Shown here: one piece after another, positions 1 through 11,350 of the stretch
How positions within the stretch are numbered: position 1 is the first letter of the stretch
How the letters are laid out: every line of letters begins with the position of its first letter
Assembly (NCBI RefSeq): GCF_029846175.1
Contig: NZ_JARWAC010000001.1
Coordinates: 337,482-401,481, forward strand
Reading direction: 5' to 3'
DNA length: 64,000 bases
Source of the DNA: Sphaerisporangium sp. TRM90804
GTDB taxonomy: Bacteria; Actinomycetota; Actinomycetes; Streptosporangiales; Streptosporangiaceae
Program-made: the position numbers and the translations under genes
Notes under the pieces: generated by a model
Database searches by the model: none
What the model was told of the DNA's origin: nothing
What the model saw: the letters and a program-made list of their open reading frames with translations, nothing else

Positions 1-1
1 C

Positions 2-361
2 GCCTCGGAGGCCGCGTTCGCCGGCGGGGAGCCGTGGCTCGAAGAGCTGATGACCGGGCTCACCGCCAACCGCGACCTGCTGGGCGACCTGCTCGCCGAG
101 CACCTGCCCGCCACCGGTTACCAGCCGCCGCAGGCGACCTACCTGGCCTGGCTGGACTTCCGCGCCCTCGGCATCGGCGACGACCCCGCCGAGTGGTTCC
201 TGCGCCGCGGCGGCGTCGCCCTGTACTCGGGCCTGAAGTTCGGCCCCCCCGGCACCGGCTTCGCCCGCTTCAACTTCGCCACCGCCCCCGAACGGGTGAC
301 CGAGGCGATCGAACGCATGGCCGCCTCCTGCGACCGCGACGGCGGCCCCGCGCTCCCCTGA
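2..361 (+). CDS. PLP-dependent aminotransferase, MalY/PatB-like, C-terminal part
   Basis: The open frame runs in from the left edge and stops at TGA 359-361, so only about 119 C-terminal residues are visible. They read as the small domain of a fold-type I PLP enzyme: a helix with ANRDLL, a PQATYLAWLDF strand, GVALYSGLKFG, and the closing GFARFNFAT segment, which in this family carries the arginine that binds the substrate carboxylate. This pattern is typical of MalY/PatB cystathionine beta-lyase-type aminotransferases. The PLP lysine lies outside the window, so the reaction cannot be settled. It converges on the lipid kinase gene with only 3 nt between the stop codons. Confidence 0.8.
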   Translation, partial: ASEAAFAGGEPWLEELMTGLTANRDLLGDLLAEHLPATGYQPPQATYLAWLDFRALGIGDDPAEWFLRRGGVALYSGLKFGPPGTGFARFNFATAPERVTEAIERMAASCDRDGGPALP

Positions 362-364
362 CGG

Positions 365-1303
365 TCAGGTGTCTATGAAGGCGGGGGGGACCATCACTCG
401 CAGGCCGTTGGGGATGGTGCGGATTCTCAAGGGGGTGCTGAGGCGGACTTCGCCGTCCACGTCGGCCGACAGGGTGGGTTCGGTTTCCAGGAGCATCTCG
501 CCGCCGGTGACGAAGGGGCCGCCGGCCAGGCTGCGCCAGCGGCCGCTGGTGGCGCGGATCAGGGTCTCGGCCACCAGGCGCAGGCGCTTGCCGGAGCCGA
601 GCTGGTAGGCGACCAGGCGGCGGTTGTCGATGCTGATGTCGCGGGCGATCTGCCAGCCGCCGTGGTAGCGGCCGTTGGCGATGTTGAGCTGGTGGGTCAG
701 CAGCTCGTGGCGGCGGCCGTCGACGGTGATGAAGGCGCGGAACGGCTTGTGCTTGGGCAGGACGGTGAGCGCGGTCAGGGGGTAGGCCGCGCGGCCGAGG
801 GCGCGCTTGAGCCACGGCTTGACGGTGCCGGCCACCTGGACCGAGACGCCGAAGCTGGCGAGGTTGGCGAAGGGGCGGTCGTCGGCCATGCCGAGGTCGA
901 TGTCGGCGACCTTGCCCTGGCTGAACACCTTGACCGCCAGGGCCAGGTCGAGCGGCAGGCCGAGGCTCCTGGCGAAGTTGTTGGTGGTGCCCAGGGGCAG
1001 CACGCCGAGGGCGACGTCGCGGTGGGCGACGTGCTTGACGGCCTCGCTGAGGCTGCCGTCGCCGCCGCCGACGACCAGGAGGTCGGGCTGAAGGTCGAGC
1101 GCCTCGTCGATCACCTGGGGCAGCTTGGAGGGGTCGGTCACCGCGTACGTGCGCAGCGGCCGGAAGCCGTCGGCCTGGAGGAGCCGCAGCGCCTCGAAGT
1201 AGCGGTGGCGTCCCCGGCGGGACCTGGTGTTGACCACCAGCACCGCCCTGCGAAGGTCGCGGATCGCCTTCGTGTGCTCCGCCTTGCTCCGCAACTCGCT
1301 CAC
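365..1303 (-). CDS. Diacylglycerol/lipid kinase family protein (DagK/YegS type)
   Basis: A 312-aa protein predicted to phosphorylate a lipid or sphingoid/diacylglycerol substrate with ATP at the cytoplasmic membrane face. The N-terminal half has the family's nucleotide-binding signature: VLVVNTRSRRG near residue 20, VVGGGDGSLSEAV near 78, and GTTNNFARSLGLP near 105. The C-terminal half is the beta-rich lipid-binding domain (NIANGRYHGGWQIA, then DGEVRLSTPL). Length is usual for the family (about 300 aa). It starts at ATG 1303 and is separated from the upstream M6 protease gene by a strong hairpin, so it probably has its own promoter. The exact lipid substrate cannot be told from sequence. Confidence 0.85.
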   Translation of the reverse strand: MSELRSKAEHTKAIRDLRRAVLVVNTRSRRGRHRYFEALRLLQADGFRPLRTYAVTDPSKLPQVIDEALDLQPDLLVVGGGDGSLSEAVKHVAHRDVALGVLPLGTTNNFARSLGLPLDLALAVKVFSQGKVADIDLGMADDRPFANLASFGVSVQVAGTVKPWLKRALGRAAYPLTALTVLPKHKPFRAFITVDGRRHELLTHQLNIANGRYHGGWQIARDISIDNRRLVAYQLGSGKRLRLVAETLIRATSGRWRSLAGGPFVTGGEMLLETEPTLSADVDGEVRLSTPLRIRTIPNGLRVMVPPAFIDT

Positions 1304-1360
1304 CGATCACCCATCCCCGTCAAAGGTCTAGGGGACATGGTATGAGGTAGCGGAAAGCGT

Positions 1361-1395
1361 GCGGGACGGGTACGGCGGTGCCGTACCCGTCCCGC
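1361..1395 (-). terminator. Perfect 16-bp hairpin ending the M6 protease transcript
   Basis: Left arm 1361-1376 (GCGGGACGGGTACGGC) pairs perfectly with right arm 1380-1395 across a 3-nt loop (GGT). It lies 33 nt downstream of the minus-strand protease stop and 58 nt upstream of the lipid kinase start. No long U-tract follows on either strand, which is usual for actinomycete terminators. Confidence 0.8.
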
Positions 1396-1427
1396 GGGTC
1401 CTTCGGGTCACCCGGGTGACCCGGAGA

Positions 1428-4199
1428 TCACTTCTTGGGCGGGGTCACGTGGACGATCACGCCGAGGTTGCCGGGAAGCGGCGTCACCAGCTTGATCTTC
1501 GTGCCCAGTTGCTTGCCCTCGTCGCCGGGGTTGCCGGTGCCGAGGGTGAAGCCGTTGACCGTCTCGCCGTACAGGTCGGTGGCGGGGCTGCCGTCGGGGT
1601 TGACGACCCGCACCGAGTACTGCTGGTTGCCCTTGGACGGCACGACCACCGAGGCGTCGCGGAGCCGGTAGTAGAGGCCGTCCTCACGGCTCTCCAGGCC
1701 CGGGTACCACGTCTTGGCGTCCGTGAAGTCCTTCACCGGGTTCTGCGGGGAGAACTGCGTGCAGTACTGGGTGAACGGCGCGCCCTCCAGGCACTCCTTG
1801 AAGGCGTACGTCTTGCCGAAGCCGAAGGCCGCGTTGGACGACTGCGGGCGGGACGGGATGTTCTTCGTGACGCTGGGGTCCACCGCGGCCGCCTCGCCGG
1901 TGCGGCGCAGCGGGTCGAAGTGGGAGTCCACCAGCAGGAGCTGGCCCTTGGAGCCGGCCGAGGGCAGCGACCAGATGTTCGTGGCCGGGTTGTTGTAGCC
2001 GAGCGAGGTGTCGCGCAGCCAGAGGAGCAGGCCGGGGGCGTTGTAGGACAGCTTCTCGACCTTCCAGGCCCCGTCGCGGAGCCAGGTGGTGTCGTAGGTG
2101 TACTTCAGGCCCTTGTCGTAGCCGTCGAAGTTGCGCCACTCGGCCAGGTAGTACTGCGCGCTCTTGAGGGAGCCGCTGTGCCGGACCCAGCCCGCACCCG
2201 AGGTGTCGGTCCAGGTGCCGCGCGCCGCGGTCCAGCCGGCGTCGCCGGACTCGACGTCGTCGCTCCAGACCGTGGTGGCGCCGCTGGTGACCGAGAAGTC
2301 GTCGGCGAACCAGCCGCGCTCGTTGGCGGCGGCGTCGGTGGCGTACCGCAGCCGCAGCTTGACCGAGGCGCCCGCGAACGGCGCCAGGTCGACGTAGTAG
2401 TGCTGCCAGCCGCCGGAGTCGCCGGTCAGGCCGTACTTCTTGTTGCCGTAGTCCTGCATGCGGTTGTTGGGGTCGGCGTAGTCGTCGTCGGTGGAGACGA
2501 GCGTGCCGTCCTCGCCGTAGACCTTCTGCTCGGACCAGGTGGCGCCGCCGTCGGTCGAGACCTCGACGAAGCCGTAGTCCCAGTCGGCCTCGATCGTGTA
2601 GTCGTTCCAGAAGCGGAACTTGGTGTCGGCGCCGGCCGGGACCGCGATGTCGCGGGTGAGCTTGACGTCGGCCCAGTCCTGGTCGTTGCTGGACCACCAC
2701 ACGTTCGCGCCGCTGTGCGGCGTGGTGAGCGTGACGTCCTTGTCGGGCAGGTTGATCCGCAGGCCGTCCTCGGTGAGCTTCGGCGTGCGGGAGGTCTGTC
2801 CGATGGTCACGAGCTTGGCCGCGTCACCGGGGTTGAGGACCTTCGGGTTCGCCCAGCCGAGCACCCACTTGTCCCAGATGCCCATGTGGGTGGGCAGCGA
2901 CTGGAAGATCGGGCCGGAGTGGGAGCCGGTCGACATCAGGTCCCAGAACTCCACGTCGCTGTCGCCGGCGCCCGTGGCGTCGTACAGGTCGGGCAGGCCC
3001 AGGTCGTGGCCGTACTCGTGCGCGAAGACGCCGACGCCGGAGTCCTCGGGCTGCACGATGTAGTTGGAGATCTTCACGGTGTTGCCGGGAACGGTGTACC
3101 CGCCGGCCACCGCGCTGGAGTGGGCCCAGATCGCGTACGGGCCCTCGGCGCCGCCGCCTCCGGACTTGTCCTCACCCGCGTGCACGAGCACCAGGTGGTC
3201 CACCACGCCGTCGGGCTCCAGGACGTTGCCGTCACCGTCGGCGTCGCCGGTGTCCTCAAGGTCGTAGTCGGCCCAGGGGAAGGACGGGTCCTGCGCGGCC
3301 AGCACGTTGACGGCGTCGATGGCGAGCTGCCCGGGGCCGCGGGGGTTGTCGGGGTGACCCGACATGTCCTGCGGGGCCGCGCCACACCTGCCGGCGCCGT
3401 ACCACGCCTCGGAGTGCGGCATCTTCAGCCAGCCGATGGCCGCGCCGTCGACGGTGTAGGCGCCCTTGGACATCTCCTCGTACATGTTCTTCATGGTCGA
3501 GCCGGAGATGTCGATGCCGGGCTTGCCGTCGCGCGGGTCCTTCAGGTCCTTGCGGACGCGGGTGGTGATGCCCTCCTTGGAGTAGAGCATCTTGTTGAAG
3601 TGGGCGGTGTTGAAGTCCGGCACCCACATCGAGTTGTTGTCCTTGCCGCCGCCCGCCGCGGTGGCCGGATCGGGGATGTTGTTGTGCAGCGGGCCGTTCA
3701 GCAGCGTGCCGGGCGGCTCGGTGACACAGACCGAGGTGTCCTCGGTGCTCACCGGACGGTTGAATCCGGAGAAGTCGTCGTTGGCGTTCTCGTTGAACTC
3801 CAGCAGCAGGGTGAGCAGCTTCGCCTGCTGGGTGGTCTTCGACTTCTTGTAGATGAAGTCGAAGGGGTTCTTGCCCGTGCGGGCCGCCATACGCTCACGC
3901 TTGGTGAGCTCGCGCGCGGCGACCGGATAGCCGAGGCCGAACTTGTGGTCGAACTCCTCGGCGGTGGGGGCCTTGGGACCACGCTTGGCCGCACCGGTGT
4001 CCACCTTCTCCTCAGCCTTGGAGGAGGTGTCGCTCTGCGCCCTGGGGGGAGCGTAGTTGATGTAGTAGTCGCTCGCCTTCGGCGTGTACCTGGCCACCGT
4101 GGTGTCCCCGGGCGCCGCTGCGCCCGTGACCGCGAGGCCCGCCGCCGCCAGTCCCAGGACCGGAAGCACCGCGACGAGACGCCTGACTCTGCGTGACAA
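1428..4199 (-). CDS. Secreted M6 family metalloprotease (immune inhibitor A-like)
   Basis: A 923-aa exported zinc protease. I chose TTG 4199 because a strong GAGGGAGG lies about 8 nt upstream and the product then opens with a compact signal peptide (RRVRR followed by a hydrophobic stretch ending near TGAAAPG); GTG 4217, six codons upstream, is the alternative. A propeptide-like region precedes the catalytic domain, whose HEYGHDLGLPDLYD motif near residue 395 provides the HExxH zinc ligands. The C-terminal half has beta-sandwich modules of the InhA VEG/MAM type (WFADDFSVTSG, DDVESGDAGW). Length is somewhat above Bacillus InhA (about 800 aa). The physiological target is unknown; extracellular protein breakdown is the likely role. 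Confidence 0.88.
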   Translation of the reverse strand: MSRRVRRLVAVLPVLGLAAAGLAVTGAAAPGDTTVARYTPKASDYYINYAPPRAQSDTSSKAEEKVDTGAAKRGPKAPTAEEFDHKFGLGYPVAARELTKRERMAARTGKNPFDFIYKKSKTTQQAKLLTLLLEFNENANDDFSGFNRPVSTEDTSVCVTEPPGTLLNGPLHNNIPDPATAAGGGKDNNSMWVPDFNTAHFNKMLYSKEGITTRVRKDLKDPRDGKPGIDISGSTMKNMYEEMSKGAYTVDGAAIGWLKMPHSEAWYGAGRCGAAPQDMSGHPDNPRGPGQLAIDAVNVLAAQDPSFPWADYDLEDTGDADGDGNVLEPDGVVDHLVLVHAGEDKSGGGGAEGPYAIWAHSSAVAGGYTVPGNTVKISNYIVQPEDSGVGVFAHEYGHDLGLPDLYDATGAGDSDVEFWDLMSTGSHSGPIFQSLPTHMGIWDKWVLGWANPKVLNPGDAAKLVTIGQTSRTPKLTEDGLRINLPDKDVTLTTPHSGANVWWSSNDQDWADVKLTRDIAVPAGADTKFRFWNDYTIEADWDYGFVEVSTDGGATWSEQKVYGEDGTLVSTDDDYADPNNRMQDYGNKKYGLTGDSGGWQHYYVDLAPFAGASVKLRLRYATDAAANERGWFADDFSVTSGATTVWSDDVESGDAGWTAARGTWTDTSGAGWVRHSGSLKSAQYYLAEWRNFDGYDKGLKYTYDTTWLRDGAWKVEKLSYNAPGLLLWLRDTSLGYNNPATNIWSLPSAGSKGQLLLVDSHFDPLRRTGEAAAVDPSVTKNIPSRPQSSNAAFGFGKTYAFKECLEGAPFTQYCTQFSPQNPVKDFTDAKTWYPGLESREDGLYYRLRDASVVVPSKGNQQYSVRVVNPDGSPATDLYGETVNGFTLGTGNPGDEGKQLGTKIKLVTPLPGNLGVIVHVTPPKK

Positions 4200-4406
4200 C
4201 AGGGGTTCCTCCCTCACCCGGGTTCTCCGGGCGACGTCCAGGGGACGTCCGTAATGGAACGCCCCACAATCGGCAAACCGGACGTTAGAGGAAAAAGTAA
4301 AGAGTAGGTAAAGGCTACTCAGAGTGTTGCTGAATCGTCATCGAGTCGAGTCGGGTCATCAATCGACAACTCGGCATTTCGGGCGGAAGAACGTACAGTC
4401 GCAGGC
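4200..4406. promoter_or_regulatory. Divergent promoter region between M6 protease and FAD oxidase
   Basis: Both flanking genes start from this interval, which is distinctly A/T-richer than its surroundings around 4285-4390. An inverted repeat GAGTAG-N7-CTACTC at 4302-4320 could be an operator. No convincing -35/-10 pair was assigned. Confidence 0.45.
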
Positions 4407-5765
4407 GTGACCCGTCTCGCCGACCTCGTCGAACAGCTGCCCGACGGACGCGTTCTCACCGATCCGGACGTCGCCGCCTCCTACTCGCGCGACCAGACGT
4501 TCCTCGTCCCGGGCAAGCCCCTGGGCGTCGTCGCCGCCGAGACCCGCGACGACGTCGTGACCACCATGCGGTGGGCCACCGAGCACCGGGTGCCGGTGGT
4601 GCCCCGGGGAGCCGGCACCGGCCTGGCGGGCGGGGCCACCGCCGTCGACGGCTGCGTCATGCTGTCGCTGGCGCGCATGACCGCCGTCCGCGAGCTGTCG
4701 CCCGCCGACGAGATCGCCGTCGTCGAGCCCGGCGTGATCACGGCCGACCTCGACCGCGCCGCCCGCGAGCACGGGCTGATGTACGCCCCCGACCCGTCCT
4801 CGTACGAGATCTCCACCATCGGCGGCAACCTCGCCACCAACGCCGGCGGGCTGCGGTGCGTCAAGTACGGCGTGACCCGCGACTCGACGCTCGGCCTGGA
4901 GGTCGTGCTCGCCGACGGCCGGGTGCTGAGGACCGGGCGCCGCACCATGAAGGGCGTGACCGGCTACGACCTCACCGGCCTGTTCGTCGGGTCGGAGGGC
5001 ACGCTGGGCGTCATCACCTCGGCGACCCTTCGGCTGCGCCGGGCTCCGGCGGTGCCGCCGGCCACCGTCGCCGCGGAGTTCCCGTCCCTGCGGGCGGCCG
5101 GGGACGCCGTCGCGGCGATCATCGCCTCCGGGTGCCAGCCGTCGCTGCTGGAGCTGATGGACCGCAACACGCTCAAGGCGATCGACGACTGGAAGAACAT
5201 CGGGCTGGAGCCCGGGGTGCAGGCCATGCTCATCGGGCAGGCCGAGGGGAGCCTGCCCGGCAACGCCGAGGCCATGGCGCGGCTGTGCGAGCAGAACGGG
5301 GCGAGCTTCGTCGCGGTGTCCACCAGCCCCGAGGAGACCGAGGAGCTGATCGGCATCCGGCGGCTGGCGTACAACGCCAAGGAGCGGCTGGGCGCGTGCC
5401 TGGTCGAGGACGTCTGCGTGCCCCGCTCGGCGCTGCCCGACATGATCAGCGCGGTGGAGGCGGCGGCCGTCCGGCACGACACCCTGATCTGCACGGTGGC
5501 GCACGCGGGGGACGGCAACCTGCACCCGGTGTTCGTCTTCGACCGCGGCCTGCCCGAGCCGCCGCCGAACGTCTGGGCGGCGGCCGACGAGGTGTTCCGC
5601 GCGGCGCTCGCCCTGGGCGGCACGCTGACCGGCGAGCACGGCGTCGGCGTGCTCAAGCGCCGCTGGCTCGACCTGGAGTCCGGCCCCCTGGTGGACGAGG
5701 TCCAGCGCGGCATCAAGCAGGTCTTCGACCCGCTGGGCATCCTCAACCCCGGCAAGGCGATCTGA
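4407..5765 (+). CDS. FAD-linked oxidase, glycolate oxidase GlcD / D-lactate dehydrogenase type
   Basis: A 452-aa flavoprotein starting at GTG 4407. The N-terminal PCMH-type FAD domain has [13 protein letters not shown] near residue 66 (pyrophosphate loop) and [16 protein letters not shown] near 133. The C-terminal oxidase domain ends with HAGDGNLHP (about residue 370), [12 protein letters not shown], and [17 protein letters not shown], the usual ending of GlcD/D-lactate dehydrogenases. These enzymes oxidise D-2-hydroxy acids (glycolate, D-lactate or 2-hydroxyglutarate) to 2-oxo acids. No GlcE/GlcF-like partner is adjacent, so it may act alone with another electron acceptor. Substrate is not determined. 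Confidence 0.88.
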   Translation: MTRLADLVEQLPDGRVLTDPDVAASYSRDQTFLVPGKPLGVVAAETRDDVVTTMRWATEHRVPVVPRGAGTGLAGGATAVDGCVMLSLARMTAVRELSPADEIAVVEPGVITADLDRAAREHGLMYAPDPSSYEISTIGGNLATNAGGLRCVKYGVTRDSTLGLEVVLADGRVLRTGRRTMKGVTGYDLTGLFVGSEGTLGVITSATLRLRRAPAVPPATVAAEFPSLRAAGDAVAAIIASGCQPSLLELMDRNTLKAIDDWKNIGLEPGVQAMLIGQAEGSLPGNAEAMARLCEQNGASFVAVSTSPEETEELIGIRRLAYNAKERLGACLVEDVCVPRSALPDMISAVEAAAVRHDTLICTVAHAGDGNLHPVFVFDRGLPEPPPNVWAAADEVFRAALALGGTLTGEHGVGVLKRRWLDLESGPLVDEVQRGIKQVFDPLGILNPGKAI

Positions 5766-5884
5766 CCCCCCGCACGGGTGGCCGGGTGACTCGTGTGGCC
5801 TGCGGCATCGGGTATCCCACTGATAGCGTTCATGCACACAAGTCGTGCTATGTCAGGTAATCGCGGGCTCATCGGAGGGTCGCA

Positions 5885-7579
5885 GTGACGCAGGCTCTCA
5901 TCGATGACGACCCACGCCGCCTGGGCGTCTTCGAGGTGCTCGGACGGCTGGGCGAGGGAGCCCAGGGCGTCGTGTACCTCGGACGCTCCCCCGCGGGCGA
6001 GCCGGTCGCGATCAAGCTGCTGCACGCGCGCCTGTCCGCCGACGCCGACGCGCGCGCCCGCTTCCTGCTGGAGGTGTCGGTCGCCCAGCGGGTGGCGCGG
6101 TTCTGCACCGCCTCGGTGCTGCACGCCGACCTGGTGGGCAACCAGCCGTTCATCGTCAGCGAGTACGTGCCCGGGCCCTCGCTGCGCGAACTGGTCGACC
6201 GGGAGGGCCCGCGCCGCGGCGCCGCCCTCGACCGGCTCGCGGTGAGCACGGCGACCGCGCTGGCGGCGATCCACCGGGCGGGCATCCTGCACCGCGACTT
6301 CAAGCCGGCCAACGTCCTGATGGGCCCCGAGGGCCCGGTCGTGATCGACTTCGGCATCGCCAGGGCGCTGGACACGCCGGGCGCCACCGTCACGGGCGAC
6401 ACCCTGGGCACCCCCTCCTACCTGGCGCCCGAGCAGCTCTCCGGAGCGCAGGCGACGGCGGCGGTCGACGTGTTCGCCTGGGGCGTCACCATGGTCTTCG
6501 CCGCCACGGGCACCCCCGCGTTCGGGGCCGACTCCATCCCGGCGGTGATCAACCGCATCCTCAACGGGGAGCCCGACCTGCGCGTGCTGGAGGGCGGCCT
6601 GCGCGAGGTGGTGGCCGCGAGCCTGGCCAAGGACCCCGCGGCCCGGCCCTCCGCCGACGACCTGGCCGCCCACCTGCTGGGCCACCGCGCCGTCCCCGGC
6701 CCGCCGCCGCACCCGCCCGTCCCGGGCGCGGCCCCGGCGGCGCCGGGCGTCGCCCTGGCCGGTTCCGCCGCGACCGCGCCCGGCGGCGCCGGCGCCTCGC
6801 ACGCGACCGGCCATCGCCGGCGGGGCGCGCGGCGCGAGCCGCCGGCGTGGCGGGCCGCCGCGATCCCGGTGGCCGCGGCGGTCGCGGCAGCCCTGGTGAC
6901 CGGCGGGGTGCTGGTGTACACCCGCACGATGGCGCCGGCCGCCGTCCCGTCGGTCGCCGGCACGGCCAGCGTCGGGCCCCGGGCCGTCCCGCCCGCCGAG
7001 CAACCGGCCGGGCTGGTGACCTCGCCCTCCCCCACGCCGTCGCGGCCCAAGAAGACCAGGAGCGCCGCGCCCCGCAGGACGGCGTCCCCCACGGCCCCGC
7101 GCCCCACCGCGTCCCGCACTCCCGCGCGCACCGCCACGCCGAAGGCGACGCCGACGCCCCGACCCACCACCTCGCCCTCCCCGAAGCCGTCCCCCACCGC
7201 GACGCCCACCAAGAAGCCGACCGCGACGCCCAAGCCGACGGCCTCGGCCAAGCCGAACCCGTACACGGCGGCCCAGGTGTGCGGGAGCGGCTACAAGCCG
7301 GTCGACTCGCACTCGCTGGGCGGCCGGGCGACCGTGCACCTGATGTACAACGCCTCCGCGGGCCAGAACTGCGTGGTGACGCTCGCGCGGACGGTCGCCC
7401 CGCAGAAGGTCAAGATGAGCGCGGTGCTCCAGGTCAAGGGCGGTAAGACCGGTGGCGACACCGGTAGCTTCACCGCCTATGCCGGCCCCGTCCGGCTGCC
7501 CGCCAAGAAGGTCTGCGTGATCTGGGGCGGCTCCCACGGCGCCACCTCGTGGAAGAGCGGCTGGTCGCACTGCGGCTGA
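5885..7579 (+). CDS. Membrane Ser/Thr protein kinase with SapA-like extracellular domain
   Basis: A 564-aa receptor-type kinase; GTG 5885 follows GGAGGG. The cytoplasmic kinase domain (about 1-275) has a glycine loop (LGEGAQGVVY), ATP lysine K44, catalytic HRD aspartate D138 (HRDFKPANVL) and DFG D155, so it should be active. A single transmembrane helix spans about 323-345. A Pro/Thr/Lys-rich stalk (about 350-458) leads to a ~105-residue C-terminal domain with four cysteines (C466, C496, C544, C563), sized for two disulfides. That domain, with CGSGYKPVDSHSLGG and the ending SGWSHCG, resembles actinomycete spore-associated protein A. It may sense something at the cell surface. The SapA resemblance is from memory, not a search. 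Confidence 0.87.
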   Translation: MTQALIDDDPRRLGVFEVLGRLGEGAQGVVYLGRSPAGEPVAIKLLHARLSADADARARFLLEVSVAQRVARFCTASVLHADLVGNQPFIVSEYVPGPSLRELVDREGPRRGAALDRLAVSTATALAAIHRAGILHRDFKPANVLMGPEGPVVIDFGIARALDTPGATVTGDTLGTPSYLAPEQLSGAQATAAVDVFAWGVTMVFAATGTPAFGADSIPAVINRILNGEPDLRVLEGGLREVVAASLAKDPAARPSADDLAAHLLGHRAVPGPPPHPPVPGAAPAAPGVALAGSAATAPGGAGASHATGHRRRGARREPPAWRAAAIPVAAAVAAALVTGGVLVYTRTMAPAAVPSVAGTASVGPRAVPPAEQPAGLVTSPSPTPSRPKKTRSAAPRRTASPTAPRPTASRTPARTATPKATPTPRPTTSPSPKPSPTATPTKKPTATPKPTASAKPNPYTAAQVCGSGYKPVDSHSLGGRATVHLMYNASAGQNCVVTLARTVAPQKVKMSAVLQVKGGKTGGDTGSFTAYAGPVRLPAKKVCVIWGGSHGATSWKSGWSHCG

Positions 7580-7757
7580 CGTGCGCGCCCCGCACGCCCG
7601 GCGCCGCCGGGGTCTTCGCGCCCCGCCCGGCGGGGAAGGTCACCTACCCGGGGACGAGCGCGGCCGGCCGCGTTCCCGCCGCCGCCCCCCGGCCCGGGGC
7701 GCCGGGACGATGTACTACCTTCTGCCCCACGGCCACCGGCACCAGGGGGAGTGAGAC

Positions 7758-9359
<1,602 letters not shown>

Positions 9360-9364
9360 GGCCG

Positions 9365-11350
9365 ATGATCACGAGACTGCTGGTGGCCAACCGCGGCGAG
9401 ATCGCGCGCCGCGTCTTGCGCACCTGCCGCGACCTCGGCGTGGAGACGGTGGCGGTCTACTCCGACGCCGACGCCTCCTCGCCGCACGCCGCCGAGGCCG
9501 ACCACGCCGTGCGGCTGCCCGGCGACCGGCCGGCCGACACCTATCTGGACGCGGCCGCGATCGTGGCGGCGGCCCGCGCGGCGGGGGCGGACGCCGTCCA
9601 CCCCGGGTACGGGTTCCTTTCGGAGAACGCGGCCTTCGCGCGCGCCGTCCTGGACGCCGGGCTCACGTGGGTCGGCCCGAGCCCCGCGGCCATCGCGGCG
9701 ATGGGCTCCAAGGTGGAGGCCAAGCGGCTGATGGCCGCCGCCGGGGTCCCGGTGCTGGCCACGATCGCCTGGGACGCCGCAGGGCCGGCCGCGCCGGCGT
9801 CCCCGGACGGGCTCATGTTCCCGGTGCTGGTCAAGGCGTCGGCGGGCGGGGGCGGGCGCGGCATGCGCGTCGTGCGGGACGCCGCCGAGCTGGGGCCGGC
9901 CGTCGAGACGGCGCGCCGGGAGGCGCTGGCGGCGTTCGGCGACGGCACGGTGTTCGCCGAGCCGCTCCTGGAGGACGCCCGGCACGTCGAGGTGCAGGTG
10001 CTCGCCGACGCGCACGGCACGGTCTGGACGCTGGGCGAGCGCGAGTGCTCCATCCAGCGCCGCCACCAGAAGGTGCTGGAGGAGACGCCGTCCCCCGGCG
10101 TCACCGCCGCCACACGCGAGGCGCTGTGCCGGGCGGCGGTCCGGGCCGCGGCGGCGATCGGCTACGTGGGGGCCGGGACGGTGGAGTTCCTCGTCAAGGG
10201 CGACACGGTGGCGTTCCTTGAGATGAACACACGCCTCCAGGTGGAGCACCCGGTGACCGAGTGCGTGTTCGGGCTCGACCTCGTCCGCCTGCAGTTGGAG
10301 ATCGCCGAGGGCGCGCGCCTGCCGGCCGAGCCGCCGGCGCCGTCGGGCCACGCCATCGAGGTGCGGCTGTACGCCGAGGACCCGGCCCTCGACTGGCGCC
10401 CGCAGAACGGCACCCTGCACCGGTTCGAGGTCCCCGGGGTGGACGACCGGTTCGGCGCCCCAGAGCCCGGAGCCCTCCGGGGCGGGTACGGGCTGCGGCT
10501 GGATTCCGGGGTGGAGTCGGGCTCGGAGATCGGGGTGCACTACGACCCGATGCTGGCCAAGGTGGTCGCGTGGGGGCCCGACCGCGCCGGGACGGCGCGG
10601 CGGCTGGCCTCCGCCCTGGCCCGCGCCCGCGTCCACGGCGTCACCACCAACCGCGACCTGCTGGTGGCCGTCCTGCGGCACCCGGAGTTCCTCGCCGGCG
10701 GCACCGACACCGGCTTCCTCGGCCGGCACGACCTGACCGCCGAGATGGGCGGCCCCGCCGCCGCGGTGTCGGCGCTGGCCGCCGCGGTCGCCGTCGCGGC
10801 GGCCAACCGGGAGGCCGCGACGGTGCTGGGCGGGCTGCCCAGCGGGTGGCGCAACGTGCCGTCCGAGCCGCGCCGCACAGCGTTCCAGGGGCCCGGGGGG
10901 CGCGTCGAGGTCGCCTACCGGTTCACCCGCGACGGGCTGGTCGCCGAGGGCTTCGACGGCGTCCGCCTGGTGTCCGGGGGCCCCGGCGAGGTCGTGCTGG
11001 AGGTGGACGGGGTGACCCGCCGGTTCGCCGTCGCCCGTTACGGCGACCTGCTGCACGTGGACTCGCCCCTGGGCTCGGTCGGGCTGGAGCTGCTCCCTCG
11101 GCTGCCGGAGCCGGTGGTCGCGGTCGCCCCCGGGTCCCTGCTGGCGCCCATGCCGGGTACCGTTCTGCGCGTCGACGTCACACCCGGGGCGGCCGTCGCC
11201 GCCGGGCAGCCGATCCTCACCCTGGAGGCGATGAAGATGGAGCATCAGATCTCCGCGCCGGCCGCGGGAGTCGTCTCCGCGCTCAACGTGGGCCCGGGCC
11301 GCCAGGTCGAGGCGGGGGCCGTCCTCGCCGTCATCGAGGAGCAGGGATGA
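9365..11350 (+). CDS. Acyl-CoA carboxylase alpha subunit (biotin carboxylase plus BCCP)
   Basis: A 661-aa protein that carboxylates its own biotin using ATP and bicarbonate. Order of domains: biotin carboxylase N-domain ([20 protein letters not shown]), ATP-grasp ([43 protein letters not shown]), a BT linker domain, and a C-terminal biotinyl domain with EAMKMEH, whose K624 is the biotinylation site. ATG 9365 begins 5 nt after the beta subunit stop, and the 3' end overlaps the hydratase start by 4 nt (ATGA). The domain order matches methylcrotonyl/geranyl-CoA carboxylase alpha subunits. It should form a complex with the upstream beta subunit. Confidence 0.9.
   Translation: MITRLLVANRGEIARRVLRTCRDLGVETVAVYSDADASSPHAAEADHAVRLPGDRPADTYLDAAAIVAAARAAGADAVHPGYGFLSENAAFARAVLDAGLTWVGPSPAAIAAMGSKVEAKRLMAAAGVPVLATIAWDAAGPAAPASPDGLMFPVLVKASAGGGGRGMRVVRDAAELGPAVETARREALAAFGDGTVFAEPLLEDARHVEVQVLADAHGTVWTLGERECSIQRRHQKVLEETPSPGVTAATREALCRAAVRAAAAIGYVGAGTVEFLVKGDTVAFLEMNTRLQVEHPVTECVFGLDLVRLQLEIAEGARLPAEPPAPSGHAIEVRLYAEDPALDWRPQNGTLHRFEVPGVDDRFGAPEPGALRGGYGLRLDSGVESGSEIGVHYDPMLAKVVAWGPDRAGTARRLASALARARVHGVTTNRDLLVAVLRHPEFLAGGTDTGFLGRHDLTAEMGGPAAAVSALAAAVAVAAANREAATVLGGLPSGWRNVPSEPRRTAFQGPGGRVEVAYRFTRDGLVAEGFDGVRLVSGGPGEVVLEVDGVTRRFAVARYGDLLHVDSPLGSVGLELLPRLPEPVVAVAPGSLLAPMPGTVLRVDVTPGAAVAAGQPILTLEAMKMEHQISAPAAGVVSALNVGPGRQVEAGAVLAVIEEQG

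Noticed and set aside
1359..4196. Very long plus-strand open frame opposite the M6 protease
   Set aside because: It is the antisense shadow of a recognisable protease gene; long antisense frames are expected at this GC content, and its translation is Val/Gly-rich with no motif.
5821..5829. TGATAGCGT shared by the kinase leader and the leader of the 667-aa protein (25316-25324)
   Set aside because: No suitably spaced -35 element at either place, and a 9-nt match in 64 kb can arise by chance.
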